Of a DNA stretch of 64,000 nucleotides, positions 21,670-30,333 are shown one piece after another. The notes beneath the pieces were generated by a model. It was not told the origin of the DNA. It ran no database searches and saw only the letters and a list, made by a program, of their open reading frames with translations. Origin of the DNA: Thiothrix sp. UBA5583 (GTDB lineage Bacteria > Pseudomonadota > Gammaproteobacteria > Thiotrichales > Thiotrichaceae); contig DILV01000009.1 of the NCBI GenBank assembly GCA_002425225.1, forward strand, positions 38,482-102,481. Direction: 5' to 3'. The position numbers were made by a program, and so were the translations under genes. Numbering within the stretch: position 1 is the stretch's first letter; each line of letters begins with the position of its first letter.

Positions 21670-23526
21670 CTATATCTCCAATGTCGGGCTACCTTGCGGG
21701 CAATTGATCACTTGGGTGAAACGAATACTGTCTGGCAAGGTTTGTGCGGTTAGCCAGATCTGGCTGACTGCGCCATTGCTGTTGGTTTGCAGGCTATTGA
21801 GGGTGCTGGCGGTACGTCCTGGGTCGAAAAAGGCCAGCGGCTCATCCAGAAACAGGAACTGGTTACGGGTTTGGGTGGTGTCTGCCAGCGCATTGGCTAC
21901 GGCGATCCGCATGGCGAGGGCGAGCTGGCGTTGGGTTCCGGCAGAAATTTCGCTGAAATCCAGATAATCCTGTTTGCTGGGCGACATGACTTTGAGGGCG
22001 AAATCCTCATCAATTTCCAGCGCGTTGTAATGCCCATCGGTAAAGTTCTGGAGCAGTTCCGTGCAACGGTTGCGCACCAACTGGTTGAAACGACCGATGG
22101 AACTGCCACCGCTGCGTTGCAGCAGACCAATGGCGGTGTCGAATACTACCCGGTCACGGCGGATATGTTCCAGCGCGTCTTCCTGCTGGTCGATGCCTGC
22201 TTGGATGTGTTCGCGCTGGTTGAGCCTGATCTGTTCGGTTTCCACGTCGGCGTAAAGGAAGCGCAGGTATTTGCCGAATTCGCGGTTACGCTGTTCCATG
22301 CTGATATTGACGGCATCGGCAATGCTGCTGATGTTGCTGGGGTAGGTTTCGTAACGTTCCGCAGATTTCGCCCATTCGGGGATGACGGCAATGTCGGGGT
22401 GGTCACTGCTGCGTTCCGGCATGTCGGTCTGGGTTTGCAACAGGTATTGGCCTGCTTCGCCCTCCAGTTGTTCGACTGCTGGCGTGTTGCTGAGGTGGAA
22501 GGCTTCGTGTAGTGCCATCGAGAGGCTTTGTGACTGTCTGCGCAGGGGAGCCATGCGGCGGGTATCAATGTACCAGCCGTAAATCAGCAGGATGGCGCTG
22601 ATCAGGGCGGCGATGGAAGCAATCCGCACGGAAACGCGCCCGATGGTTTCGCGCAGGCTGGCATCCATGCTGGCGAGCAGGGTGCTGCCAATGTTGGGGG
22701 CAAACAGGAAGGCAACACCTAACAGCAATGCCACAATGAAGATCAGCAGGCAGATGCGTGTCCAGAAACCGATGCGCTCAAATTTCTGGCGCAAGGCATG
22801 AAAACGTTCGTGGTTGGCAGGGTAAACCTCTGCTTCCTTGTCGACTTTTTGCGCCAGTTGCAGGAAGTGTTGCTGACGTTCTTCCAAAGCTGCACCGACG
22901 GTTTCCAGTTGGGGCAGGTGGGTATCGTCAATGTGCAGGTTTGCCAGGGCAGCCTCGTTGCTCTGCAACTGGAGTTCCATGTCGGCAATGGTTTGCAAGC
23001 GTTCGCGGTTTTCGCTTTGCAGTTGGTCGCGTAACTGGGCATGTTCGCGCAAGCCTGCCAATGCCCGCAGGTTGTCGCTGTCGCCCTGTTGGACGCGAGT
23101 GCTTTGTTGGCTCCAGTAAAATGCCTGCACAAACGCCTTGTAATTGTAGCCCAGTAGCGACTGGAGTTGACGTTCCACCGCTTCCGGGGTATCCGCCAGG
23201 GTCAAGCCTTCTTCAGTGGAAAACAGGGTCGCTACGGTGTCACCTGCTTGGTTGATGGAGCGGATCAGGCGGTATTCGTGTTCGCGGTGGCGCAGTTTCA
23301 GGGAAACCGTGGTCTGTTTTGTTCCCCAGCGGATCAGTTTGGTGGCTTCTTCCGGGGCTAACTGGTCGGTACGCCCGAACAAGCCAAACTGGATGGCATC
23401 ACCAATGCTGCTTTTGCCGGATTCATTGCCGCCGGTTACTGCCAGCAGGCCACGTTCAGGCAGATTGCCCAGATGCAGGCGTTCGTATTTGCGGAAGTTT
23501 TCCGCTGTCAGTGCAGTAATGATCAT
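21670..23526 (-). CDS. SbcC/YhaN-like ATPase with two membrane helices in place of part of the coiled coil
   Basis: 618 residues. The N-terminus is that of Rad50/SbcC/RecF-type ATPases: I-T-A-L-T-A-E-N-F-R-K-Y-E, then Walker A G-G-N-E-S-G-K-S-S (about 32-40). The C-terminal lobe has the ABC-type signature S-A-G-T-Q-R-Q-L (about 541-548) and Walker B F-L-F-L-D-E-P-L (about 572-579). Coiled-coil segments flank a middle region that holds two strongly hydrophobic helices, near residues 251-275 and 301-322 (C-L-L-I-F-I-V-A-L-L-L-G and I-S-A-I-L-L-I-Y-G-W). This resembles YhaN-type proteins, which anchor such an ATPase in the inner membrane. The usual partner, an SbcD/YhaO-like phosphoesterase, is not next to it; a 66-residue protein is encoded six bases upstream. 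A role in DNA-end handling at the membrane is inferred. Confidence 0.8.
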   Translation of the reverse strand: MIITALTAENFRKYERLHLGNLPERGLLAVTGGNESGKSSIGDAIQFGLFGRTDQLAPEEATKLIRWGTKQTTVSLKLRHREHEYRLIRSINQAGDTVATLFSTEEGLTLADTPEAVERQLQSLLGYNYKAFVQAFYWSQQSTRVQQGDSDNLRALAGLREHAQLRDQLQSENRERLQTIADMELQLQSNEAALANLHIDDTHLPQLETVGAALEERQQHFLQLAQKVDKEAEVYPANHERFHALRQKFERIGFWTRICLLIFIVALLLGVAFLFAPNIGSTLLASMDASLRETIGRVSVRIASIAALISAILLIYGWYIDTRRMAPLRRQSQSLSMALHEAFHLSNTPAVEQLEGEAGQYLLQTQTDMPERSSDHPDIAVIPEWAKSAERYETYPSNISSIADAVNISMEQRNREFGKYLRFLYADVETEQIRLNQREHIQAGIDQQEDALEHIRRDRVVFDTAIGLLQRSGGSSIGRFNQLVRNRCTELLQNFTDGHYNALEIDEDFALKVMSPSKQDYLDFSEISAGTQRQLALAMRIAVANALADTTQTRNQFLFLDEPLAFFDPGRTASTLNSLQTNSNGAVSQIWLTAQTLPDSIRFTQVINCPQGSPTLEI

Positions 23527-23531
23527 GGGGA

Positions 23532-23732
23532 TTACTCCATGTGGCGGGTAGCTTCGAGCCGGGCAATTACCAGACTGGCAGCGTCAGCGTAAACCTGCGG
23601 GTCAAAGCCTTCGGCCTTGGCGTGGGTGGGGAAGTCTTGCAGGCAAAAGTCTGCGAAACGGCGGGCTGCCGCTGTTTTCAGGGTTTCTGGCTGCAACTTT
23701 TGCAGGAACTCTGGGGGCTGTTTTTCAGACAT
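23532..23732 (-). CDS. Small helical protein (66 aa) upstream of the SbcC-like ATPase
   Basis: The ATG at 23732 follows GGAGG. The product has no hydrophobic segment; it reads as two or three short helices (A-A-A-R-R-F-A-D-F-C, then Y-A-D-A-A-S-L-V-I-A-R-L). It ends only six bases before the ATPase start, so the two are probably co-transcribed and may act together. No recognised family. Confidence 0.6.
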   Translation of the reverse strand: MSEKQPPEFLQKLQPETLKTAAARRFADFCLQDFPTHAKAEGFDPQVYADAASLVIARLEATRHME

Positions 23733-23783
23733 GCGTATCCTCCGCCTCGATTCATCCTTATAACTATATGCAAAGAATCATGA

Positions 23784-24620
23784 CTTTGCAGGCACGGTGG
23801 GGAGTTACTTTAACAAATGTGCGGGCGGAAGATCATGAATAATGTGTGGAGATTGATTGATTGTTTCGATGAGCTGGCAATACTTCGGTTTATACGATGT
23901 GTCACTACAAAAAATACGGTTTTTCTAATTCACATCTAACCCTTTATAGTCAACTTGTGTTTAGAAAATGTGCATTCGTCGAGGGAGAGAGGAGTCGTTT
24001 AGATGATTTGGTGTTTATTGTAATTTGATCGATTGAGTTAAGTTCAATATTGAAAAAATGTTTTTTTGAATTATTGCGCAAGCAGCCGCTTTTAAGCGGC
24101 ATTGTGCTTGTTTAGATTTCATGATTATTTCATATTACCATCCTGTTTGAAGTTGTGTTGAGTATGATACATTTGTGTAAATGTAATGCCGCCAATGGCT
24201 TTTTAATTTTTTGAATTTTGTTTTAAAAATTGAAAACACTGCATCAATAGTTAATCTGGTTGCAAAAATAAGTTTTTCATTCATTGTTTTATATTTCCTT
24301 TTTAGGTTTGAATTTATTAAAAATGCATTATCTTAAGCATAAGTTGGCGTGCAACAATTTAATTGCAAAAGAAATACATAATGTGAGTTAAACTGTGTTT
24401 ACAGTCGGTATATCGCTGAAGTAAACTTGGTTGTTTGCTGTTTTCGATATGTGGCAAATATTAGTTTATTGTGTGTAAAAAGTCAAGTTCATAAGTAGTG
24501 GGTTTTTCAAGAAAGTCAATATATTTTTTGCATAAAAATGAAAAATTATATTTTTGGAAAAATTGTATAAGTAACTTGATATTTAGGGCGATGGCATCAA
24601 CTATAGACAGATGGAGTGTC
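23784..24620. other. AT-rich gap without a supported gene
   Basis: About 0.85 kb, visibly richer in A and T than both sides, with poly-T and poly-A tracts. I see no reading frame with coding character. The only structured item is the hairpin at 24079-24110. The gap may hold long regulatory leaders or a small RNA; the sequence alone does not tell. Confidence 0.6.
24079..24110. repeat. Compound inverted repeat in the AT-rich gap
   Basis: A perfect 16-base palindrome GCCGCTTTTAAGCGGC (24085-24100) is enclosed by CAAGCA (24079-24084) and TGCTTG (24105-24110), with four unpaired bases on one side. It is followed by T-rich sequence on the plus strand, so it could end a transcript from the left or be a protein site. 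Confidence 0.5.
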
Positions 24621-24623
24621 TGT

Positions 24624-24654
24624 AAAAAATAACACCGCCAGTTGCTGGCGGTGT
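24624..24654 (-). terminator. Strong rho-independent terminator of the ruvB-tol-pal operon
   Basis: On the minus strand ACACCGCCAG, loop CAA, CTGGCGGTGT (10-bp perfect stem, 24654-24632) is followed by TATTTTTT. It lies 28 bases past the cpoB stop. Confidence 0.9.
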
Positions 24655-24681
24655 CGAACAGCTCTTTCATCGAGTTAGGGC

Positions 24682-25671
24682 TTAATGCCCTTCCGTCTTC
24701 ATCTTCTCCAGCCGCTGGCTGGCAAGTTTGGCGGCATCGCTACTAGGGAAAAATTTAGTCACATCTTCTAGCGTTTTGCGGGCGCTATCCCACTCTTTCT
24801 GCTCATAGAAGCTGTAGCCAAGTTTCAGGGCGGCATCCGGGGCTTTGTCACTGCCCTTGTGTTCCTTCAGCACGATCAGGAATTCATCCGCAGCACCCTT
24901 GTAATCCTTTTCGGCATACAGCGCTTCACCAACCCAGTATTGGGCGCTGGCTGCCAGTGAGCTGTTGGGGTAATCCTTGAGGAAGCTGCGGAAGGCCGGA
25001 ATGGCTGCCTTGGGATCTTTCAGTAAGGTCTTGAAGGCTTCGTCATAGACTGCGCGTTCTTCCTTGGCAGGCAAGGGTTGGTCGGACTGTTTGCTATCGC
25101 TGGTTTTGGCAGGGTCAGACGTTTTGCTGTCGGCTGGTTTGTCGTCAGGCTTGTTGCTGTCGCTTTTGCTACTATCTGTTGCCTTGTCGTCCGCAGGTTT
25201 GCTGTCGGTGCGGGCGATGCCAGCGTTTTTATCATCCTGTTTGCCCGTGCCATAGCTGTAGAAACCGTTGGGGTCAGACTTTTCCGGTTTGTCTTCAGGT
25301 TTACCCGTGTCGGTCTTCATATCCGTTTTGCCAACGTCACCAAGCCCCTTGTCGGTGGATGAAGGAGGTACAGTCGTCGCCGTACTTTTGCTTGCGTCTG
25401 CTTCCGATCTGGTGGACTTGAGCTTTTCCATGCGCTCATCGACTTGCAGGAAACCCTCTTTCTGGTTTTTCTGCAAATCTTTCAGGTCATTACGCAGTTG
25501 CTCGTTTTCGCCACGCAGATTGCTGAGTTCCTGTTCCATATCGTTGATACGTTGCAACAACTGGAGGGCAGCCTCATCACTCATCGGGGCGGCGTGAACA
25601 GGTGCAGCCAACGTAGCAGCAACCAGTGCTGCCAGCGCATGGCGGTTAACCTTGTTGTACATGTGCATCAT
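24682..25671 (-). CDS. cpoB: CpoB (YbgF), Tol-Pal associated periplasmic TPR protein
   Basis: 329 residues if started at the ATG at 25671, whose ATGA overlaps the pal stop; later ATGs at 25668 and 25662 are possible. It has a signal peptide (ending in V-H-A-A-P), then a coiled-coil trimerisation segment (L-Q-L-L-Q-R-I-N-D-M-E-Q-E-L-S-N-L), a long Lys/Asp/Ser/Thr-rich linker of about 125 residues, and C-terminal TPR-like repeats (Y-W-V-G-E-A-L-Y-A-E-K-D-Y, L-K-L-G-Y-S-F-Y-E). CpoB links Tol-Pal to septal wall synthesis by PBP1B. The linker is longer than in Escherichia coli. It is the last gene of the operon. Confidence 0.88.
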   Translation of the reverse strand: MMHMYNKVNRHALAALVAATLAAPVHAAPMSDEAALQLLQRINDMEQELSNLRGENEQLRNDLKDLQKNQKEGFLQVDERMEKLKSTRSEADASKSTATTVPPSSTDKGLGDVGKTDMKTDTGKPEDKPEKSDPNGFYSYGTGKQDDKNAGIARTDSKPADDKATDSSKSDSNKPDDKPADSKTSDPAKTSDSKQSDQPLPAKEERAVYDEAFKTLLKDPKAAIPAFRSFLKDYPNSSLAASAQYWVGEALYAEKDYKGAADEFLIVLKEHKGSDKAPDAALKLGYSFYEQKEWDSARKTLEDVTKFFPSSDAAKLASQRLEKMKTEGH

Positions 25672-26267
25672 TCTCCGGGATATTTGATTTCGACGCGGCG
25701 GTTCTTGCCCCACGCGGACTCATTATGCCCGAACATCGCCGGAATTTCTTCCCCGTAACCAATCACATCCGTTTGGTTGCTGCGCACACCCTTGATTTGC
25801 ATGTAATCCAGCACGGAATAACCACGCCGTTCAGACAGGGCAACGTTGTACTCACGGGAACCACGTTCATCCGCGTGGCCTTCCAGTCGTACCCGCAGGT
25901 TGGGGTAAGCGGACAGCAGGGAAGCGTGGGCAGTCAGCACGTTCTGGTACTCAGGACGGATGTTGGCGCTGTCGTAATCGAAATAGATGATGCGTTGCGC
26001 CAGGATGCTGCTGGGATTTTTGAGGTCGGCAGGTGTGTACTGGCTGTAGCCGGAACCTCCATTATAGCCACCCGCACCACCGTTGTTGTAACCGCCACTG
26101 TTGTAGCCACCGGAGCCACTGTTGTAGCCGCCTGTGCTGCCACTGTTGTAACCACTGCCGCCGCCCGCGTTAACACCGCCGCTGGCTGAGCCACCCTGTT
26201 GGGCGCAACCTGTCGCCAGCAAGGCGGCTGACATCAGGATGGAGACCACTAATGCTTTCGTTTTCAT
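25668..26267 (-). CDS. pal: Pal, peptidoglycan-associated outer-membrane lipoprotein
   Basis: 199 residues. The lipobox is L-L-A-T-G-C with the lipidated Cys at residue 21. The C-terminal OmpA-like domain has I-Y-F-D-Y-D-S-A-N-I, then L-E-G-H-A-D-E-R-G-S-R-E-Y-N and R-R-V-E-I, which bind meso-DAP peptidoglycan and TolB. Between them is an unusual linker of about 50 residues made of Gly/Tyr/Asn/Ser repeats of the type G-G-Y-N-S-G; normal Pal linkers are shorter and not of this kind. It lies between tolB and cpoB in the usual order. Confidence 0.93.
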   Translation of the reverse strand: MKTKALVVSILMSAALLATGCAQQGGSASGGVNAGGGSGYNSGSTGGYNSGSGGYNSGGYNNGGAGGYNGGSGYSQYTPADLKNPSSILAQRIIYFDYDSANIRPEYQNVLTAHASLLSAYPNLRVRLEGHADERGSREYNVALSERRGYSVLDYMQIKGVRSNQTDVIGYGEEIPAMFGHNESAWGKNRRVEIKYPGE

Positions 26268-26297
26268 GACACTCTTTCTCGCTATTCGTTGGTTTGT

Positions 26298-27545
26298 TTA
26301 GTCCAGATAAGGTGACCAAGCAGGGTCACGCACATCACCGGCTTCGGAATACAGGAGCTGGTGAGCCTTGCCATTGTCGCTGGCAACCGCCAGTGAGCCG
26401 CGTGCCCCGGCATCGGTGGCATAAAGTACCATTGTACCGTTGGGAGCCAGTGCGGGGGATTCGTCCAGCGTGCCGCGTGACACGGTGCGTTCCTCACGGG
26501 TGGCAGAGTCGGTCACGGTAATGCGGAATGCACCGCCATTTTGCCGTACCATCGCCATGGTATTACCGGCAACACTTGCCCCGGCATTGTAACTGCCGCC
26601 GAACGACATGCGGCTGGCATTGCCGCCACTGGCAGATGTTTGATAAAGCTGCGGTTGCCCACCCCGGTCAGAGGTGAAAATCAGGGTATTGGCATTGGCC
26701 CATTGCGGCTCGGCATCAATCCCGCGTGTGTTGGTGATCTGGCGCAAGCCACCACCGCCTGCATTGGCAACAAAAATGTCGTAATCGCCCCGGTTGGAAA
26801 CACTCATGGCGATGGAGCGCCCATCCGGCGACCAACTAGGCGAAATGCTCGACTGGTTGGGGTCGGAAATCATGCGCTTGCCGCCGGATGCCAAATCCTG
26901 CACGTACACAGCCGGACGCCCGGTTTCATAGGAAACATAAGCCAGTTGGCGTCCATCCGGCGACCAGCTCGGCGACATCACCGGCTTGCGTGAAGAGGCA
27001 ATGGTACGCGGGTTGAAACCGTCGGAATCCGACACGATCAACTGGTAGGTCTGGCTACCTGCCGGGCCGTTGGCAGCTACATAGGCAATGCGGGTATCGA
27101 ATGCCCCACGCACGCCGGTCAGTTTCTGGAAAATCTGGTCGGCAGCCTTGTGTCCCATACGACGCTGGTTGGGGTGCGCAGGGATGCGGAAGCTGCCTTC
27201 GCGTTGTCCGTTGGCAACGTTGACGATTTCAAAATCCAGCGAACCGGCTTGCCGCCCCAGTACCACGTATTGCGCCCCACTCGCTTGCAAGGCGGCAGCA
27301 TCCAACGGTTGCCCCATTTGCAGGGAGCCAACACTGGCAGGGTTGATCAGGGCAAAGCGACCACTGCGGCGCAGGTCAGCTTCAATAATTTTGGCCTGTT
27401 CGCCGAAAGGCGCGACCAGGATACGGGTTCCTTCATCAGGGCCTGGGTCTCCATCAATCTGGATGACCAGTTCGGCACGGGCGGCTGCGGAGGTGAACAG
27501 CAAGCCGGTTGCCAGCAATACAGCGGTAATCAGTTTCGTTTTCAT
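26298..27545 (-). CDS. tolB: TolB, periplasmic beta-propeller of the Tol-Pal system
   Basis: 415 residues with a signal peptide (cleavage near A-R-A-E). An N-terminal alpha/beta domain (about 30-150) is followed by a six-bladed propeller with the repeated P-S-W-S-P-D-G-R and S-W-S-P-D-G-R-S motifs. TolB binds Pal and the C-terminus of TolA. It starts seven bases after the tolA stop. Length and order are normal. Confidence 0.95.
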   Translation of the reverse strand: MKTKLITAVLLATGLLFTSAAARAELVIQIDGDPGPDEGTRILVAPFGEQAKIIEADLRRSGRFALINPASVGSLQMGQPLDAAALQASGAQYVVLGRQAGSLDFEIVNVANGQREGSFRIPAHPNQRRMGHKAADQIFQKLTGVRGAFDTRIAYVAANGPAGSQTYQLIVSDSDGFNPRTIASSRKPVMSPSWSPDGRQLAYVSYETGRPAVYVQDLASGGKRMISDPNQSSISPSWSPDGRSIAMSVSNRGDYDIFVANAGGGGLRQITNTRGIDAEPQWANANTLIFTSDRGGQPQLYQTSASGGNASRMSFGGSYNAGASVAGNTMAMVRQNGGAFRITVTDSATREERTVSRGTLDESPALAPNGTMVLYATDAGARGSLAVASDNGKAHQLLYSEAGDVRDPAWSPYLD

Positions 27546-27552
27546 GGCTTAC

Positions 27553-28782
27553 TCAAAAAACTAAGGTTATCGGTTCGTCATACATATCATCGTAGCGCGG
27601 CTGTGGGAAAGGCTCGGAACGGTGGATGGCGGACACGAGCGAATCACAGAAAGGTTTGCTGCCACTACACTGGGTAACGCTCAGGCGGCTGATGTAACCG
27701 GGTGGGCGTATCTTGAGGCTGGCACGGGCGGACATGCCTGCTGTTCCGGCGGGTTGATCCCAGCGGCCTTCGACCCGTGCCTTGATCTTGCGTCCCCATT
27801 CGGTGCGGGCGGAACTGATGTCACGGGCGCTGGGGCCACCACCAGAGCCGCCATTGCCACCGGCAGCCGCCCGGCGGGCTTCTTCTTCGGCTTTGCGTTT
27901 GGCTTCAGCGGCTTTCCAGCGTTCACGATCTTCTGCCAGTTTGCGTTCGGCAGCTTCTTCCTCGGCTTTGCGCTTGGCTTCAGCGGCTTTCCAGCGTTCG
28001 CGTTCTTCCGCCAGTTTGCGCTCATCGTCTGCGGCTTTGCGTTGCTTGTCTTCTTCTGCCAGTTTGCGGGCGAGGGCTTCAGACTTCTCTTTGGCTTCTG
28101 CTTCAGCCTTGGCTTTTTCTGCGGCAGTTGCTTTGGCTGCATCAGCTTTTTCACGGGCTTTTTCGGCTGCCAGTTCTTCCGCTCTGGCTTTGGCAGCGGC
28201 GTCGGCTGCTTCGGTTTTTTTGCGTTCGGCTTCCGCCAGCTTGCGTTTTTCGGCGGCTACTGCCAACCGTTTGGCTTCTTCCTTGGCTTCGGCTGCGCGT
28301 TCTGCTGCACGGGCTTCGGCGCGGCGTTCGGCTTCTGCTTCTGCACGTTTTTCGGCAGCGGTTTGCTGGCGAGCCGTTTCACGGGCTTTTTCAGCGGCAT
28401 CAGCTTTTTCGCGTGCCTGTTGTTCGACCAGTGCCTGACGCTTGGCTTCTGCCGCAGCTTGTTGACGGGCTTTTTCGGCAGCTTCGGCTTTGGCTTGTTG
28501 GGCGTCAGTTTGTTCGGTGGGGGCGGGTTTGGCTTGTTGCTGCTGCTTTGGGGCTTTTTCCGCTACTTCGGGCTGAGCTTCCGGGCGTTTGTCCGGGGTG
28601 GTTTTGGCTTTGTCTGGGGAATTAATCACGTCTTCCGATGCAATCATTTGCACCGGGTTGCCTGCTTCCGGTTCCGGGCGTTCCGTAAACTTGAAGCTGA
28701 GCAGCAGCAACAATACCGCCAAGACATGCAGTGCAATTGCCCAGAATAGCGCTCTTGGATTTTTCAGTAACTCTTTCCACAT
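27553..28782 (-). CDS. tolA: TolA, inner-membrane/periplasm-spanning protein
   Basis: 409 residues. One membrane helix (about 12-30) is followed by a very long Ala/Glu/Lys-rich helical domain (about 70-310) and a C-terminal globular domain with two Cys (T-Q-C-S-G-S, P-F-C-D-S) that usually form a disulfide. Near the end of the helical domain R-E-R-W-K-A-A-E-A-K-R-K-A-E-E is repeated twice, visible in the DNA at about 27880-28020, a likely length-variable tandem repeat. TolA uses the proton motive force through TolQR to reach Pal. A long antisense open frame here is a codon-bias shadow. Confidence 0.93.
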   Translation of the reverse strand: MWKELLKNPRALFWAIALHVLAVLLLLLSFKFTERPEPEAGNPVQMIASEDVINSPDKAKTTPDKRPEAQPEVAEKAPKQQQQAKPAPTEQTDAQQAKAEAAEKARQQAAAEAKRQALVEQQAREKADAAEKARETARQQTAAEKRAEAEAERRAEARAAERAAEAKEEAKRLAVAAEKRKLAEAERKKTEAADAAAKARAEELAAEKAREKADAAKATAAEKAKAEAEAKEKSEALARKLAEEDKQRKAADDERKLAEERERWKAAEAKRKAEEEAAERKLAEDRERWKAAEAKRKAEEEARRAAAGGNGGSGGGPSARDISSARTEWGRKIKARVEGRWDQPAGTAGMSARASLKIRPPGYISRLSVTQCSGSKPFCDSLVSAIHRSEPFPQPRYDDMYDEPITLVF

Positions 28783-28799
28783 AACCGTGTTACAAGCCT

Positions 28800-29234
28800 T
28801 TAACGCTTAGGTTGGTCGGATGGTGAAGGGTCTGCCATCAAGCCGATTTTTTTTGCACCGGCCTGTTGTACGGCAACCATTGCATTCATCAGGTAACGGT
28901 ATTCAACGGAGCCGTCAGCCCGTACATAAATGGGGCGTTCGCCTTTGGGGTCAAGCTGTCCGGCAACATATTGGGTAATACTGCCTGCGGCTACTTCCGA
29001 ACCATCATCCAGGAAAAACTGCCCTTCCTTGTTGACCGAAATCGTCAGTGGTTCTTTCTGGTTGTCGGCACTGAGTGATTCGGCTTGTGCATCCGGCGCG
29101 TCCACTTCCACCCCGGTTTGCATCATCGGTGCTGTCACCATGAAAATGACCAGTAGCACCAGCATGACATCAATGTAAGGCACGACGTTCATTTGCGACA
29201 TGGCGCGGCGCTTGCGGCGGCAAGTGGTGCTCAT
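28800..29234 (-). CDS. tolR: TolR, proton-channel subunit
   Basis: 144 residues of the ExbD/TolR family. One membrane helix near residues 17-36 contains V-V-P-Y-I-D-V-M-L-V-L, with the conserved Asp used in proton flow, and a periplasmic domain follows. The ATG at 29234 overlaps the tolQ stop by four bases and has GAGG upstream. Confidence 0.95.
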   Translation of the reverse strand: MSTTCRRKRRAMSQMNVVPYIDVMLVLLVIFMVTAPMMQTGVEVDAPDAQAESLSADNQKEPLTISVNKEGQFFLDDGSEVAAGSITQYVAGQLDPKGERPIYVRADGSVEYRYLMNAMVAVQQAGAKKIGLMADPSPSDQPKR

Positions 29235-29917
29235 GCCGGTTTCCTCTGTGCTGCTGCGTGGCGTTCCAGCAGGGCAGTGAATTCTTCGCGGAAGTTGTCG
29301 TAGCTGACTGCCAGCCGGTCAATCTTGTCACTGAAACGGTTGTAGGCAATGACCGCCGGAATGGCAGCGAACAGGCCAATCGCGGTGGCAATCAGTGCTT
29401 CGGCAATGCCGGGAGCAACCACGCCCAATGTGGCTTGCTGCATTTGTCCCAGTGAAATGAAAGAGTTCATGATCCCCCATACTGTTCCAAACAGGCCGAT
29501 ATACGGGCTGGTGGAGCCAACAGTTGCCAGAAATGCTAGGTTTTGTTCCAGTTCGTCCACTTCCTTGGAGGCTGCAACCCGCATCGCCCGCTGTACTGAA
29601 TCCGTCAGTGACAACCGGGAAGCAGGATCCATGCCAATCGCACGTTTGTATTCGTGGAAGCCGTCCCAGAAAATCCGTTCCAGCCCTTGCCGGTTTGTTT
29701 TCTGAGACAATTCTTCATACAGGGAGTTCAGTGAAACACCGCTCCAGAAACGGTCTTCAAAGCGTGCCACGCTGGTTTCGGTTGCACTGATCTTGCTCGA
29801 TTTCGCCATGATCAGCGCCCAGGACAGCAATGAAGCCAGCACCAGCAATGCCATGACGATTTTGACGACTAGGCTTGCGTCAAGAATGAGTTTCAGAATA
29901 GAAAGGTCGGTAGTCAC
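29231..29917 (-). CDS. tolQ: TolQ, proton-channel subunit
   Basis: 228 residues if started at the GTG at 29917, which overlaps the ybgC stop as GTGA and gives the usual TolQ length (start V-T-T-D-L-S-I-L). It is of the ExbB/TolQ/MotA family: an N-terminal membrane helix, then two more near residues 135-155 (S-P-Y-I-G-L-F-G-T-V-W-G-I) and 170-190 (A-T-A-I-G-L-F-A-A-I-P-A-V). It forms the channel with TolR and drives TolA. Confidence 0.95.
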   Translation of the reverse strand: MTTDLSILKLILDASLVVKIVMALLVLASLLSWALIMAKSSKISATETSVARFEDRFWSGVSLNSLYEELSQKTNRQGLERIFWDGFHEYKRAIGMDPASRLSLTDSVQRAMRVAASKEVDELEQNLAFLATVGSTSPYIGLFGTVWGIMNSFISLGQMQQATLGVVAPGIAEALIATAIGLFAAIPAVIAYNRFSDKIDRLAVSYDNFREEFTALLERHAAAQRKPA

Positions 29918-30333
29918 TGAAATAGCTTCCTTATCTCGGTTGGGATGGGGGTTGCCCGCCAGGTTGTGTTGCTGATGCACGCGACTTTGACGCTAGCTTC
30001 GGTCAACAGTTCGCGTTCGCCGCCTGTTTTTTCGCGCCAGATGCCCTGATTAAATGTAATAGTGGCTTTGCCCATCTCTTTTATAGCAGTAATGACAAAA
30101 ATTTGCTCATTAAATCGTGCAGGTTTTCGGTAACGAATACTGACCTCCCCGACCACAAACAGGATATTCAGGCGTTGTGCAATAGCGTCCTGTTCCACAC
30201 CGAGTGACCGGAGCCATTCGGTGCGTGCGCGTTCCATGAATTTCAGGTAATTGGCGTAATACACCACGCCACCTGCGTCTGTGTCCTCATAATAGACCCT
30301 GACGGGGAGGATAAATTCACTCGAAAAGCTCAA
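29914..30333 (-). CDS. ybgC: YbgC, Tol-Pal associated acyl-CoA thioesterase
   Basis: About 139 residues if started at the TTG at 30333, with AAGG eight bases upstream; this gives a length and N-terminus ([12 protein letters not shown]) that fit the family. The hotdog-fold active-site segment [15 protein letters not shown] is intact, with the catalytic Asp. The 5' end overlaps the end of ruvB by 17 bases. YbgC hydrolyses acyl-CoA thioesters and is routinely the first gene of tol-pal operons. Confidence 0.92.
   Translation of the reverse strand: MSFSSEFILPVRVYYEDTDAGGVVYYANYLKFMERARTEWLRSLGVEQDAIAQRLNILFVVGEVSIRYRKPARFNEQIFVITAIKEMGKATITFNQGIWREKTGGERELLTEASVKVACISNTTWRATPIPTEIRKLFQ

Noticed and set aside
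24461..24670. 69-codon frame on the minus strand
   Set aside because: It starts before the terminator hairpin at 24632-24654 and runs through it into AT-rich DNA, with no ribosome-binding site.
27622..28749. 375-codon open frame antisense to tolA
   Set aside because: It mirrors the Ala/Glu/Lys codon pattern of tolA, gives a Phe/Gly/Cys-rich product without family features, and lies wholly inside a certain gene.
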